Assembly: GCA_035762085.1 (NCBI GenBank)
Contig: DASTPT010000013.1
Location: 1 to 11,800 of the forward strand
Direction: 5' to 3'
Length of the DNA: 11,800 bases
From: HRBIN12 sp035762085
GTDB taxonomy: Bacteria > Actinomycetota > UBA4738 > HRBIN12
In this document: piece by piece, positions 1-7,782 of the stretch
Layout: the number at the start of each line of letters is the position of its first letter
Numbering within the stretch: position 1 is the first letter of the stretch
Notes under the pieces: model-generated
Databases searched by the model: none
What the model was told of the DNA's origin: nothing
The model's input: the letters and a program-made list of their open reading frames with translations, nothing else
Program-made: the position numbers and the translations under genes

Positions 1-368
1 CGTTCGAGCGCTGGTTCACGTGGGGGCTGGTCGGGTGCGCGGTGGGCCTCGGCACGCTGGTCGTCGCGGTGCTCTGGTGGTGGGGGCTCGCGCTCGCGGG
101 GCTCGTGGCGCTCGGCCTCGGCGCCGGCGCGTTGCTCTCCCCCTCACTCACGGCGTTCAGCCACACGGTCGCGGGGGAGAACATGCTCGGCCTCGCGGTG
201 TTCAACGTGCTCCGGCTCAGCTCGTTCGCCGTCGGCGGGCTGATCGGGGCGAGCGCGCTCGACCTCGGCGAGGTGTGGGTGGCGTTCGCCGTCGCGGCGG
301 GCGTGTGCCTGGCCGCCGCGTTCCGGATGTCGAAACCGTCGAGCGCCCGCGCGGCGAGTGGGCGATGA
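1..368 (+). CDS. Multi-spanning membrane transporter, C-terminal part (MFS-like)
   Basis: The reading frame is open from base 3 to the TGA at 366-368, so only the last 121 residues are present and the start lies outside the window. The visible part is almost entirely hydrophobic. It contains a Gly/Leu/Ala-rich helix pair, a short polar loop (SHTVAGENMLG), a further helix rich in small residues, then a last helix ending in a basic tail (FRMSKPSSARAASGR). The pattern of paired helices with a short positively charged cytoplasmic C-terminus fits the last membrane segments of a major facilitator or similar secondary transporter, but no family-specific motif remains. Substrate is unknown. It lies only 10 bases upstream of the fumarase start, so the two could be cotranscribed. 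Other polytopic membrane protein families are possible. Confidence 0.6.
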   Translation, partial: FERWFTWGLVGCAVGLGTLVVAVLWWWGLALAGLVALGLGAGALLSPSLTAFSHTVAGENMLGLAVFNVLRLSSFAVGGLIGASALDLGEVWVAFAVAAGVCLAAAFRMSKPSSARAASGR

Positions 369-378
369 TGTCGCGACG

Positions 379-1773
<1,395 letters not shown>

Positions 1774-1777
1774 GGAC

Positions 1778-2047
1778 CTACGGGATCGCCGCCGCGTTCC
1801 CCGCGAGCCACGACCGGAGGTTCGGCACGTGCGAACGGGACTCGGCGGCGTGCTCGCAGACGCCGGGTCGTCCGCACTGCGAGTTCCCCTCCATCGTCAG
1901 GAAGTTGAACCGGCAGTTCGGACAGAAGACGTCTAGGTCCTCGGGGAGGTAGGGACACTCGCCCCAGGAGCATCCCCGCTCGCCGTCGCCGGTCGCCAGG
2001 TCGAAGCCGCAGCCGGGACACTGACGGAAGTCCTGCCACGCGCTCAT
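1778..2047 (-). CDS. Small eight-cysteine zinc-ribbon protein
   Basis: An 89-residue soluble protein with no signal peptide or membrane segment. Its eight cysteines are arranged as CPGC (10-13), CSWGEC (26-31), CPNC (42-45) and a C58/C64 pair, with His66 just after. Two CxxC knuckles plus two wider pairs suggest one or two structural zinc ribbons, or possibly an iron-sulfur site. I do not recognise a named family, and the role is unknown. It is the last gene of a three-gene minus-strand operon, 9 bases after the stop of the DUF1573-like gene. The Shine-Dalgarno (GAGGTG on the minus strand) overlaps that upstream stop, which implies translational coupling. It converges on fumC with only 4 bases between stop codons. 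The conserved gene order suggests an accessory role for the membrane proteins encoded upstream. Confidence 0.8.
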   Translation of the reverse strand: MSAWQDFRQCPGCGFDLATGDGERGCSWGECPYLPEDLDVFCPNCRFNFLTMEGNSQCGRPGVCEHAAESRSHVPNLRSWLAGNAAAIP

Positions 2048-2056
2048 CCCCGCACC

Positions 2057-2656
2057 TCAGTTCCGGAAGTCGCCGGTCACGTTCAGCTCGAGGACCTCGC
2101 CTCCGCCGGCGCCCTCGATCGGGAGATAGACGCCCATGTCGTGCCAGCCGTCCATGCCCTCGTGCATCGCGAGCTCGAATGTGAGCCACGTCGACTCGCC
2201 GGGCGCCAGCCGGGACGTGCCGAGCGCGAAGGGCCCGGGGCAACAGCCCTCGCGCACCTGCGCCTCGGGCTCACCCAGCCGCACCTCGGACGGTCCGGTG
2301 TTCGTGAGGGTCCAGAACGGCCGCACGGCGATGTCCAGCGGGACCTGGCCCATCGCCCAATCGGCGCCCTGCACGACCACCCCGCCCGCCTGCGCGGAGC
2401 CCGACGCGTAGCCCGGCGTCTCGTACACGGGCAGGCCCATGTCGTTCATCTCGCCCGTCGGCGCGAGGGCTGCGCCGTCGGTCGACGCCGCGACCTCGCC
2501 GGATCCGCCGACGGCCGTGCTGCCGCCACCTCCCGAGGTCGCGAAGACGGCGGCCAACGCCACCACGAACACGAGCGCCGCGGCGATCGCGCCGATGACC
2601 GCCAGGTCGCTGCCGCTCCGCCGCTTCGAACGCCGCTTCGCCATCGTCGTCGCCAT
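2057..2656 (-). CDS. Membrane-anchored extracytoplasmic protein with DUF1573/ASH-like domain
   Basis: A 199-residue protein. A basic N-terminus (MATTMAKRRSKRRSGSD) precedes one hydrophobic helix at about 18-40, then a low-complexity Gly/Ser/Ala linker (41-65) and an outer domain (66-199). The outer domain has an Ig/ASH-like beta-sandwich pattern: a WTLTNTG strand (115-121), a GCCPGPF turn (137-143), a LAPGESTWLTF strand (150-160), then a Met/His-rich stretch MHEGMDGWHDMGVYLPI (164-180). The NTG...LAPGES layout resembles DUF1573 and related envelope adhesin-like folds. The adjacent Cys pair (138-139) and the Met/His cluster could bind a metal; this is inference. The start at 2656 is supported by a GAGGAGG Shine-Dalgarno six bases upstream, which overlaps the stop of the PCYCGC gene (10-base gap). 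ATG at 2644 is an alternative start. Middle gene of the operon. Confidence 0.8.
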   Translation of the reverse strand: MATTMAKRRSKRRSGSDLAVIGAIAAALVFVVALAAVFATSGGGGSTAVGGSGEVAASTDGAALAPTGEMNDMGLPVYETPGYASGSAQAGGVVVQGADWAMGQVPLDIAVRPFWTLTNTGPSEVRLGEPEAQVREGCCPGPFALGTSRLAPGESTWLTFELAMHEGMDGWHDMGVYLPIEGAGGGEVLELNVTGDFRN

Positions 2657-2666
2657 CTTGGCCTCC

Positions 2667-3158
2667 TCAGGAACCCATCATCGGGCCGCCGAACTCGCCG
2701 ACGATCCGGCCTCGCATCATCTCCGGGCCCATGCCGCGGCCCATCATCCGCATCAACATGCGCGACTCCTCGATGCACACCTGGCACCCGGACGCGTGCG
2801 ACTCCCACGCGCCGTCGGGCGTCACGAAGCAGTCCTCCAGGTTGCGGTGCCCGAGCATCTCCTGGCAGCCGCAGAAGCATGGGACCTGGGCGTAGACGTC
2901 GGCGTTGGCCCTGGCGTGCTCGTAGTGGGCGACCATGTCGGCCGGCATGCCGTCGAGCGTGAAGACGCCCGGCGCGACCCGTTCGACGCCCGGACCCGGG
3001 CCGCCCCACATCATCGGGTGCGTCCCGCGCGCGCCCATCCACACGCCGGTCACGCCGCCCGCCACGATCAGGAGCGCAGCCAGGCCCAGCGCGGCGAGCG
3101 CGGTGAACCCCACCCGCGAGCCGTCGGCGCGGGGGGTGTCGGATCCGGACTCGGTCAT
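2667..3158 (-). CDS. Membrane-anchored PCYCGC-motif protein with Met-rich tail
   Basis: A 163-residue protein. A short cytoplasmic N-terminus precedes a transmembrane helix at about 16-41, followed by an extracytoplasmic domain. The domain has the family hallmark as PCFCGC (93-98), then H104, C110, H121 and the CQVC pair (125-128). This is the layout of the PCYCGC-motif family, whose function is not established. Methionines are very dense in the C-terminal 35 residues (MLMRMMGRGMGPEMMRG, ending PMMGS), with a further HPMMWGG near the membrane. Combined Cys, His and Met ligands suggest binding of Cu(I) or another soft metal outside the membrane; this is inference. ATG 3158 is chosen over an upstream ATG at 3278 because it follows a near-perfect GGAGGTG Shine-Dalgarno, and the extra 40 residues would be Arg/Gly-rich and unlike the family. 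First gene of a three-gene operon. Confidence 0.85.
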   Translation of the reverse strand: MTESGSDTPRADGSRVGFTALAALGLAALLIVAGGVTGVWMGARGTHPMMWGGPGPGVERVAPGVFTLDGMPADMVAHYEHARANADVYAQVPCFCGCQEMLGHRNLEDCFVTPDGAWESHASGCQVCIEESRMLMRMMGRGMGPEMMRGRIVGEFGGPMMGS

Positions 3159-3194
3159 CGCTCCCACCTCCGATGCCCCCGATGGTCGACCGGG

Positions 3195-3237
3195 CGTGTG
3201 GAGGCCGTATGGAGGTCCGGTGCCCGGGCGATGGAGC
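3195..3237. promoter_or_regulatory. Tandem direct repeats, candidate response-regulator operator
   Basis: The 140-base region between the divergent PCYCGC operon and the two-component genes holds two adjacent copies of a 12-base element, CGTGTGGAGGCC (3195-3206) and CGTATGGAGGTC (3206-3217). They match at 10 of 12 positions with an 11-base period. A third core, TGGAGC, lies at 3232-3237, exactly 22 bases after the second core. OmpR/PhoB-family regulators typically bind as head-to-tail dimers to direct repeats with an 11-base period, and such a regulator is encoded immediately downstream. Autoregulation and control of the divergent operon are therefore plausible. The repeats are seen in the sequence; the binding is inference. 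Confidence 0.45.
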
Positions 3238-3251
3238 CTCCGGCCCTCTCG

Positions 3252-3272
3252 GCGCCCCGGGGCGCGTACCAT
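3252..3272 (+). promoter_or_regulatory. Palindrome and possible -10 element before the response regulator
   Basis: A perfect 14-base palindrome, GCGCCCCGGGGCGC (3252-3265), is followed directly by TACCAT (3267-3272). TACCAT fits the actinobacterial TANNNT -10 pattern and sits 26 bases before the regulator ATG. No recognisable -35 box lies upstream. The palindrome could be an operator, but GC-only palindromes arise easily in such a GC-rich sequence. Confidence 0.25.
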
Positions 3273-3298
3273 CGCCACACGGTTCCGGTGGGGGAGCG

Positions 3299-3994
3299 AT
3301 GGCGCAGACGATCTTGGTGGTCGAGGACGAGACGAAGATCCGGTCGCTGCTGCGCGGCTACCTGGAGCGCGCCGGGTTCTCGGTCCTGACGACCGGCAGC
3401 GGCGCCGAGGCGCTCACGCTGGCGGCCACCGCAACGCCGGACCTGGTCCTGCTCGACCTCGGCCTGCCGGACGTGCCGGGCGAGACCGTCGCGCGAGAGA
3501 TCCGACGCGCGGGGCCGACGCCGATCCTGATGCTCACGGCCAAGACCGGCGAGGAGGACCGGATCGCCGGCCTCGAGATCGGCGCCGACGACTACGTGAC
3601 GAAGCCGTTCAGCCCCCAGGAGGTCGTCCTCCGGGTCCAGGCGATCCTGCGGCGCGGCGCCGGCGCCCCCGACGCGTCGAGCGTTCGGTCCTTCGGGGAC
3701 GGCGAACTCACGATCGACGAGGATCGGCACGAGGTGCGCGTCCGCGGCGAGCAGGTCGAGCTCACGCCGAGCGAGTGGTCCCTGCTCATCGCGCTGGCCG
3801 GCGCGCCCGGCCGCGTGTACTCGCGGACCGAGCTGATCAACCGGACGCGCGGGTACGAGTTCGCCTCGGAGCGGGCGATCGACAGCCACGTGAAGAACCT
3901 CCGGCGCAAGGTCGAGCGGGACCCCCACGAGCCGCGGGTCGTCGAGACCGTGCTCGGGACCGGCTACCGGTTGGGGCTGCGACGTGACGCGTAG
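3299..3994 (+). CDS. OmpR/PhoB-family response regulator
   Basis: A 231-residue transcription factor. The receiver domain (about 4-118) has the acidic pocket E9/D10, phosphoacceptor Asp53 in LVLLDLGLPD, conserved Thr80 in MLTAKT and Lys102 in VTKPF. The C-terminal winged-helix DNA-binding domain (about 130-229) includes LTPSEWSLLIAL, the recognition region SERAIDSHVKNLRRKV and the terminal GTGYRLG hairpin. Phosphorylation by the adjacent kinase should promote dimer binding to direct repeats. ATG 3299 is chosen because it starts the canonical AQTILVVEDE strand and follows a GGGGGAG Shine-Dalgarno; an in-frame ATG at 3173 would add an unrelated 42-residue extension. It overlaps the kinase gene by 11 bases, typical of a co-translated two-component pair. 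The signal is unknown, and the divergent PCYCGC operon is the natural candidate target. Confidence 0.95.
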   Translation: MAQTILVVEDETKIRSLLRGYLERAGFSVLTTGSGAEALTLAATATPDLVLLDLGLPDVPGETVAREIRRAGPTPILMLTAKTGEEDRIAGLEIGADDYVTKPFSPQEVVLRVQAILRRGAGAPDASSVRSFGDGELTIDEDRHEVRVRGEQVELTPSEWSLLIALAGAPGRVYSRTELINRTRGYEFASERAIDSHVKNLRRKVERDPHEPRVVETVLGTGYRLGLRRDA

Positions 3995-5360
3995 CGGCGG
4001 GCTCCTGCGGTCGCCGCTCGGGCTCCGGCTGGCCGCGGCGTTCGTGTTCGTCGCGCTCGTCGCCGTCGGCGTGTACGCGGTGCTCACGGTCACGTCCACC
4101 CGCGCCGAGCTGAGGGACCTGATGCTCGAGGTCCACGAGGAGGACGCCGCGGCGGCGGCCGGGGCGGCGGCCGAGGCGTACGAGGCGGCCGGCAGCTGGG
4201 AGGCCGCGGACCTCACCGGCGCGGTCGCGGTCGCGGCACGTGGCCAGGCGACGCTCGCGGTGCGCGACGCGGACGGCGCCGTCGTCGCCGCGCCCGCCGA
4301 GGAGGCCGCCCGGATGCTCGAGGAGATGCACGGCGTGGAGCTCGTCGACATGCCGCGGGGCGATCCGGTGACGGCGCCCGTGGTGGTGAACGGGGAGCCG
4401 GTCGGCAGCCTGGTCCTGCGCTTCCCCGAGAGTCACCTGTCCACGTCCGCCGAGCAGGTCCGCTCGGCCCTGTCCCGGACGGCGGTGCTCGGCGCGGGCG
4501 TCGCGGCGCTCGTCGCGATCGGGATCACCCTGTTCGTCGTCGCACGGATGAGCCGTCCGATCGTCGCGCTGACGGACGCGGCGGCCGAGATCGAGGCGGG
4601 CTCGCGCGGCGTCCGGGTCGGCCTGGGCGACGCGCCCGGCGAGCTCGGGGTGCTCTCGACCGCCTTCGACCGGATGTCGGAGTCGGTCGAGCGCCAGGAG
4701 GCGCTCCGCCGCCAGCTGACCCGCGACCTGGCGCACGAGGTGCGGACGCCGCTCACCATCTTGCGCGGGACGACCGAGGGCCTCGTGGACGGCGTGCTCG
4801 AGCCCGACCACGAGACCCTGCGCTCGCTCCACGACGAGGTCCTGCGGCTCACCGGTCTCGTGGGCGACCTGGAGACGCTCGCGGCGGCCGACGCCGCCGC
4901 CCTGCGGCTCGAGAGACGGCCCGTCGACCTCGCCGAGGTCGCGGGCGCCGCCGCCGCGCTGGCCCGCGGCGCCGCGGCCGACGCGGAGGTGATGCTGGAT
5001 GCGTCGCTCGAGCCGGCGCCGGTCGAGGCGGACCCGGAGCGGCTGCGCCAGGTCGTCCTCAACCTCCTGTCGAACGCCCTGCGGCACACGCCGGCCGGCG
5101 GCCGGATCCAGATCCGCACGTGCGCGACGGCCGACGGAGCCACGCTCGAGGTGCTCGACACGGGTCCGGGGATCGCCCCGGAGGACCTCACCCACGTCTT
5201 CGAGCGCTTCTACCGTGGCGCCGGCGCCGAGGGCACCTCGGGGAGCGGGATCGGCCTCGCCGTCGCGGCGGAGCTCGTCGCCGCCCATGGGGGCTCGATC
5301 GAGGCGTGGAACCGTGAGGGGGGCGGCGCCGCGTTCGCGGTCCGGATCCCGACCGCGTGA
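3984..5360 (+). CDS. HAMP-domain sensor histidine kinase
   Basis: A 458-residue inner-membrane kinase, partner of the overlapping response regulator. TM1 lies at about 14-36, followed by an extracytoplasmic sensor region of roughly 130 residues with a very Ala/Glu-rich first part (50-75). TM2 is at about 167-188 and a HAMP linker at 188-240. The HisKA dimerisation helix carries the phosphoacceptor His251 in LAHEVRTPLTIL. The HATPase domain has the N box with N360 and N364 (LNLLSNALRHTP), the DTGPG box at 392-396, the FERFYRG F box and the GSGIGL G2 box at 420-425. All catalytic motifs are intact. The topology resembles BaeS/MprB-type envelope-stress kinases. The GTG start is set by the 11-base overlap with the regulator. 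The sensor domain has no recognisable ligand motif, so the stimulus is unknown. Confidence 0.94.
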   Translation: MTRSGGLLRSPLGLRLAAAFVFVALVAVGVYAVLTVTSTRAELRDLMLEVHEEDAAAAAGAAAEAYEAAGSWEAADLTGAVAVAARGQATLAVRDADGAVVAAPAEEAARMLEEMHGVELVDMPRGDPVTAPVVVNGEPVGSLVLRFPESHLSTSAEQVRSALSRTAVLGAGVAALVAIGITLFVVARMSRPIVALTDAAAEIEAGSRGVRVGLGDAPGELGVLSTAFDRMSESVERQEALRRQLTRDLAHEVRTPLTILRGTTEGLVDGVLEPDHETLRSLHDEVLRLTGLVGDLETLAAADAAALRLERRPVDLAEVAGAAAALARGAAADAEVMLDASLEPAPVEADPERLRQVVLNLLSNALRHTPAGGRIQIRTCATADGATLEVLDTGPGIAPEDLTHVFERFYRGAGAEGTSGSGIGLAVAAELVAAHGGSIEAWNREGGGAAFAVRIPTA

Positions 5361-5373
5361 CCATCTCCGCGGT

Positions 5374-5402
5374 TTGACCCCTGCGCCCCGGAGCAGGAAC
5401 AT
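5374..5402 (+). promoter_or_regulatory. Weak promoter candidate before the CopD-like gene
   Basis: TTGACC (5374-5379) is followed after 17 bases by GAACAT (5397-5402). This matches five of six -35 positions but only two of six -10 positions. It lies 29 bases before the GTG start of the next gene, in the 71-base gap after the kinase. If active, it would let the membrane protein be transcribed separately from the two-component genes. Confidence 0.25.
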
Positions 5403-5431
5403 CCGCGCGTGCCCGCGGGAGGGAGGGGGTC

Positions 5432-5959
5432 GTGACCGCTGCCAGCACCTACATGCTGGTGTTCCGGATCCTGCACGTCGCGGCGGGCGTCGCGTGGGCG
5501 GGGTCGGTGTTCCTGTTCGTCGTCCTGGTCCAGCCGAGCGCGGGGGCGATCGGGCCGGCGGCGAGCCCGTTCATGATGGAGCTGCTCGGCCGCCGCAAGC
5601 TCGTGTCGTGGCTGCTCTCGCTGGCCGGGACCACGATCGTGGCGGGCATCTTCCTGTACGCGAAGCTCGCCGACGACATGGGGCTGAGCGATTTCGTCTC
5701 GTCGGGCTTCGGGCTCGCGCTCACGATCGGCGCGGTGGCGGCGATCGTCGCGTTCGGGATCGGGCTGTTCGGGACGCGCCCGTCGGTGGCGCGACTGCTG
5801 GCCCTCGCGGCGCAGGCCGCCGCCGCCGATGGACCGCCCCCACCCGAGGTCGCGCAGGAGATCCCCAGGGTTCAGGCCCGGCTGAAGAACCTCGGCCGGA
5901 TCGCGTTCGCGTTCATCGTCGTCGCGGTGCTCACGATGGCGACCGCGCGGTACTGGTAG
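5432..5959 (+). CDS. Four-helix CopD/DUF2269-like integral membrane protein
   Basis: A 175-residue protein with four predicted membrane helices at about 8-32, 58-78, 92-113 and 154-172. Between TM3 and TM4 is a cytoplasmic-looking segment with an Ala/Pro-rich stretch (AAAADGPPPPEV). TM1 holds the motif RILHVAAGVAWAGSVF with His15. An HxxxGxxWxG-type first helix is typical of the CopD/DUF2269 group, which includes proteins linked to copper import and heme-binding membrane proteins, as well as many of unknown role. Translation starts at GTG 5432 behind a purine-rich GGGAGGGAGGGGG. It lies 71 bases after the kinase gene on the same strand, so it could be a target or partner of the two-component system. 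Family assignment is by pattern only and the function is not proven. Confidence 0.75.
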   Translation: MTAASTYMLVFRILHVAAGVAWAGSVFLFVVLVQPSAGAIGPAASPFMMELLGRRKLVSWLLSLAGTTIVAGIFLYAKLADDMGLSDFVSSGFGLALTIGAVAAIVAFGIGLFGTRPSVARLLALAAQAAAADGPPPPEVAQEIPRVQARLKNLGRIAFAFIVVAVLTMATARYW

Positions 5960-5979
5960 GCGTCGCCCCACGGCGAGCC
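5959..5979 (+). terminator. Hairpin after the CopD-like gene
   Basis: Immediately after the stop codon, GGC-bulge-TCGCC pairs with GGCGA-GCC around a CCAC loop: 8 base pairs with one bulged G. There is no T-run. It could act as a U-less terminator or mRNA-stabilising hairpin. Confidence 0.35.
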
Positions 5980-6380
5980 TCGCCCGGCGTCTCTCGCGTG
6001 TCGAGGTGAGCCCACCGACGAAATCACGGGCGGGCACATGCTCGTCGCCGCTCCTCGCGTGCCCGGGCTCGGGTACGGGTCCACCTCCTCGTCGGGACCC
6101 GGTGGGCGGCCCCTCGCGGATCGGGCAACGAGAGACCGCCCGCAGCCGACCTGGCCCCCAGCGTCGTCGTCCCGATCGAGCTCGGGCGTCGGCCGACCCC
6201 GGCGGCGTCGCGTCGGCTCATCCCCCTGCGGTAGGCGCCCCCGGTCGCTGCCCTAGGGCGGGGCCCACCGTCGTGCGGGGCGGCGGGCCCTGCCGCCCGT
6301 CGCCCAAGCGGCGTCGTATGCACTCAGAGGCAACGTAGCCGGAGCCCGGGATGGCGGTGCCTCGCGAAAGGGGTGGAACG
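5980..6380. other. Long gene-free GC-rich intergenic region
   Basis: About 400 bases without a credible gene. The open frames here (6006-6338 on plus, 6024-6323 on minus) give Pro/Arg/Gly-rich products of shifting composition, with no Shine-Dalgarno and no recognisable domain. Two inverted repeats stand out. One is CGGGTCC (6076-6082) paired with GGACCCG (6095-6101). The other is GGGCGGC (6278-6284) paired with GCCGCCC (6292-6298) around a 7-base loop. No tRNA, T-box or known riboswitch fold was recognised. The promoter of the downstream peroxidase should lie here, but no clear -35/-10 pair was found. The last 15 bases hold its GAAAGGGGTGG ribosome binding site. Confidence 0.5.
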
Positions 6381-7655
6381 ATGCGCAAGTGGATGCCGCT
6401 GCTCGCGTCGGTCGGGGGCGTCGCGGTCCTCGCGCTGGTGGTCGCGGGCCTGGGGCCGGCGACCGCCGGACCGACGTTGTCGGACGAGGAGACGCTGGGG
6501 AAGGCGATCTTCTTCGACGAGAGACTCTCGATCAACCAGAACCAGTCGTGCGCGTCCTGCCACGATCCCGCGGTCGGGTGGACGGGCCCGACCGAGGCGA
6601 TCAACATCCGCGGCTCCGTCTACGAGGGTTCGATCCCCGACGCGTTCGGGGACCGGAAGCCGCCGGCATCCGCGTACGCCACCCAGGCGCCGATCCTGCA
6701 CATGCCGGAGCCCGGGTTCTTCGTCGGCGGCACGTTCTGGGACGGTCGGGCCACGGGTGAGCGGCTCGGCAGCCCGACCGCCGAGCAGGCGTTGGGACCG
6801 TTCCTGAACCCGGTCGAGCAGGCGCTGCCTGACGCGGCCTGCGTCGTCTACGGAGTGGTGAACGGCGGCTACCCGGTCTCGTTCCAGGAGGTGTGGGGCA
6901 ACGCGATCGACGCGGTCACCTGGCCGTTGGACGTCCAGACGACCTGCGCGACCCCCGGCTCCGTCGTGGCGCTGTCGGAGGGCGACCGGGCCCTGGTGGC
7001 TGTGGCGTACGACCAGATCGGGCTCTCGATCGCGGCCTACGAGGCGTCCCTCGAGTCCAACGCGTTCACCTCGAAGTTCGACGCCCGCAAGGCCGGCCTC
7101 GCGAAGTTCACGAACCTCGAGCAGAAGGGCTTCGCGCTCTTCAAGGGCAAGGGCAAGTGCGACCTGTGCCACATCGCGAAGGGCACGATGCCGCTGTTCA
7201 CCGACTACACGTACGACAACCTCGGCCTCCCGTCGAACCCGGAGAACCCGGCGAACATCGCCGACCCCTCGTTCGTGGATCTCGGGCTCGGGAAGTTCCT
7301 CGAGACCCGCGCCGAGTACGCGCAGTACGCGGAGGACAACTACGGGAAATTCAAGGTTCCGACGCTCCGCAACGTGGACCTGCGCCCCGACGCCGGGTTC
7401 GTGAAGGCGTTCGGGCACAACGGGTACTTCAAGTCGCTCAGGGCGATCGTCCACTTCTACAACACGCGTGACGTGCTCTCGACGTGCGACCCGGCCGAGC
7501 ACCCGGGCTGGGTCGAGGGCGAGGACTGCTGGCCCGAGCCCGAGTACCCGGAGAACGTGAACGACGCGGAGCTCGGCGACCTGAAGCTGACGCAGCGCCA
7601 GGAGGCCGCGATCGTCGCGTTCCTGCGGACGCTCTCGGACGGGTACCTGCCGTAG
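6381..7655 (+). CDS. Secreted di-heme cytochrome c peroxidase, MauG/CcpA superfamily
   Basis: A 424-residue exported protein. The N-terminal signal peptide or anchor is MRKWMPLLASVGGVAVLALV followed by a Gly/Ala-rich tail to about residue 31. There are two c-type heme sites, CASCH (57-61) and CDLCH (260-264). Between and after them are family blocks: GKAIFFDERLS (40-50), FWDGRA (119-124), GPFLNPVEQA (139-148), FKVPTLRNV (324-332) and FGHNGYFKSL (344-353). The family reduces hydrogen peroxide or performs MauG-like oxidation of a partner protein outside the cytoplasm, with electrons from small cytochromes or copper proteins. The segment IVHFYN (356-361) has Phe/Tyr where classical bacterial peroxidases carry the distal heme Met. 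Two extra Cys pairs (154/189 and 369/383) may form disulfides. ATG 6381 follows a GAAAGGGGTGG Shine-Dalgarno and gives the signal peptide; an ATG ten codons upstream is less likely. Confidence 0.92.
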   Translation: MRKWMPLLASVGGVAVLALVVAGLGPATAGPTLSDEETLGKAIFFDERLSINQNQSCASCHDPAVGWTGPTEAINIRGSVYEGSIPDAFGDRKPPASAYATQAPILHMPEPGFFVGGTFWDGRATGERLGSPTAEQALGPFLNPVEQALPDAACVVYGVVNGGYPVSFQEVWGNAIDAVTWPLDVQTTCATPGSVVALSEGDRALVAVAYDQIGLSIAAYEASLESNAFTSKFDARKAGLAKFTNLEQKGFALFKGKGKCDLCHIAKGTMPLFTDYTYDNLGLPSNPENPANIADPSFVDLGLGKFLETRAEYAQYAEDNYGKFKVPTLRNVDLRPDAGFVKAFGHNGYFKSLRAIVHFYNTRDVLSTCDPAEHPGWVEGEDCWPEPEYPENVNDAELGDLKLTQRQEAAIVAFLRTLSDGYLP

Positions 7656-7664
7656 GCAACGCCC

Positions 7665-7695
7665 GGAGGGGCCGGCCGAGCGGGCCGGCCCCTCC
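7665..7695. terminator. Strong 13-bp hairpin, probable terminator
   Basis: A perfect 13-base-pair stem (left arm 7665-7677, right arm 7683-7695) closes a GAGCG loop, starting 9 bases after the peroxidase stop. The stem is almost all G-C. No true T-run follows (CTCATCTGTTC on the plus strand), so it may be a Rho-independent terminator of the weak-tail type common in high-GC bacteria. It may work in both directions, because the minus-strand propeller gene also ends toward it at 7783. Confidence 0.7.
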
Positions 7696-7782
7696 CTCAT
7701 CTGTTCATCGAACCGCGTCCCTCACCCGACGCATCATCCGCGCGCCGGCGCGTGCCCGTGTTGCGGATCGTCTCGGCATCGT

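Noticed and set aside
3837..5402. Minus-strand open frame opposite the histidine kinase
   Set aside because: The product is Arg/Gly-rich with no motif, while the plus strand encodes a kinase with all catalytic boxes intact.
6006..6338. Small plus-strand ORF (110 codons) in the intergenic region, and an opposite-strand ORF at 6024-6323
   Set aside because: No Shine-Dalgarno, Pro/Arg/Gly-rich sequence, no hydrophobic core or domain, and it coincides with inverted repeats. Treated as chance frames in GC-rich DNA.
7741..7752. Perfect 12-base palindrome CGCGCCGGCGCG
   Set aside because: Made only of G and C with no flanking promoter or T-run. Such palindromes are expected by chance at this GC content.
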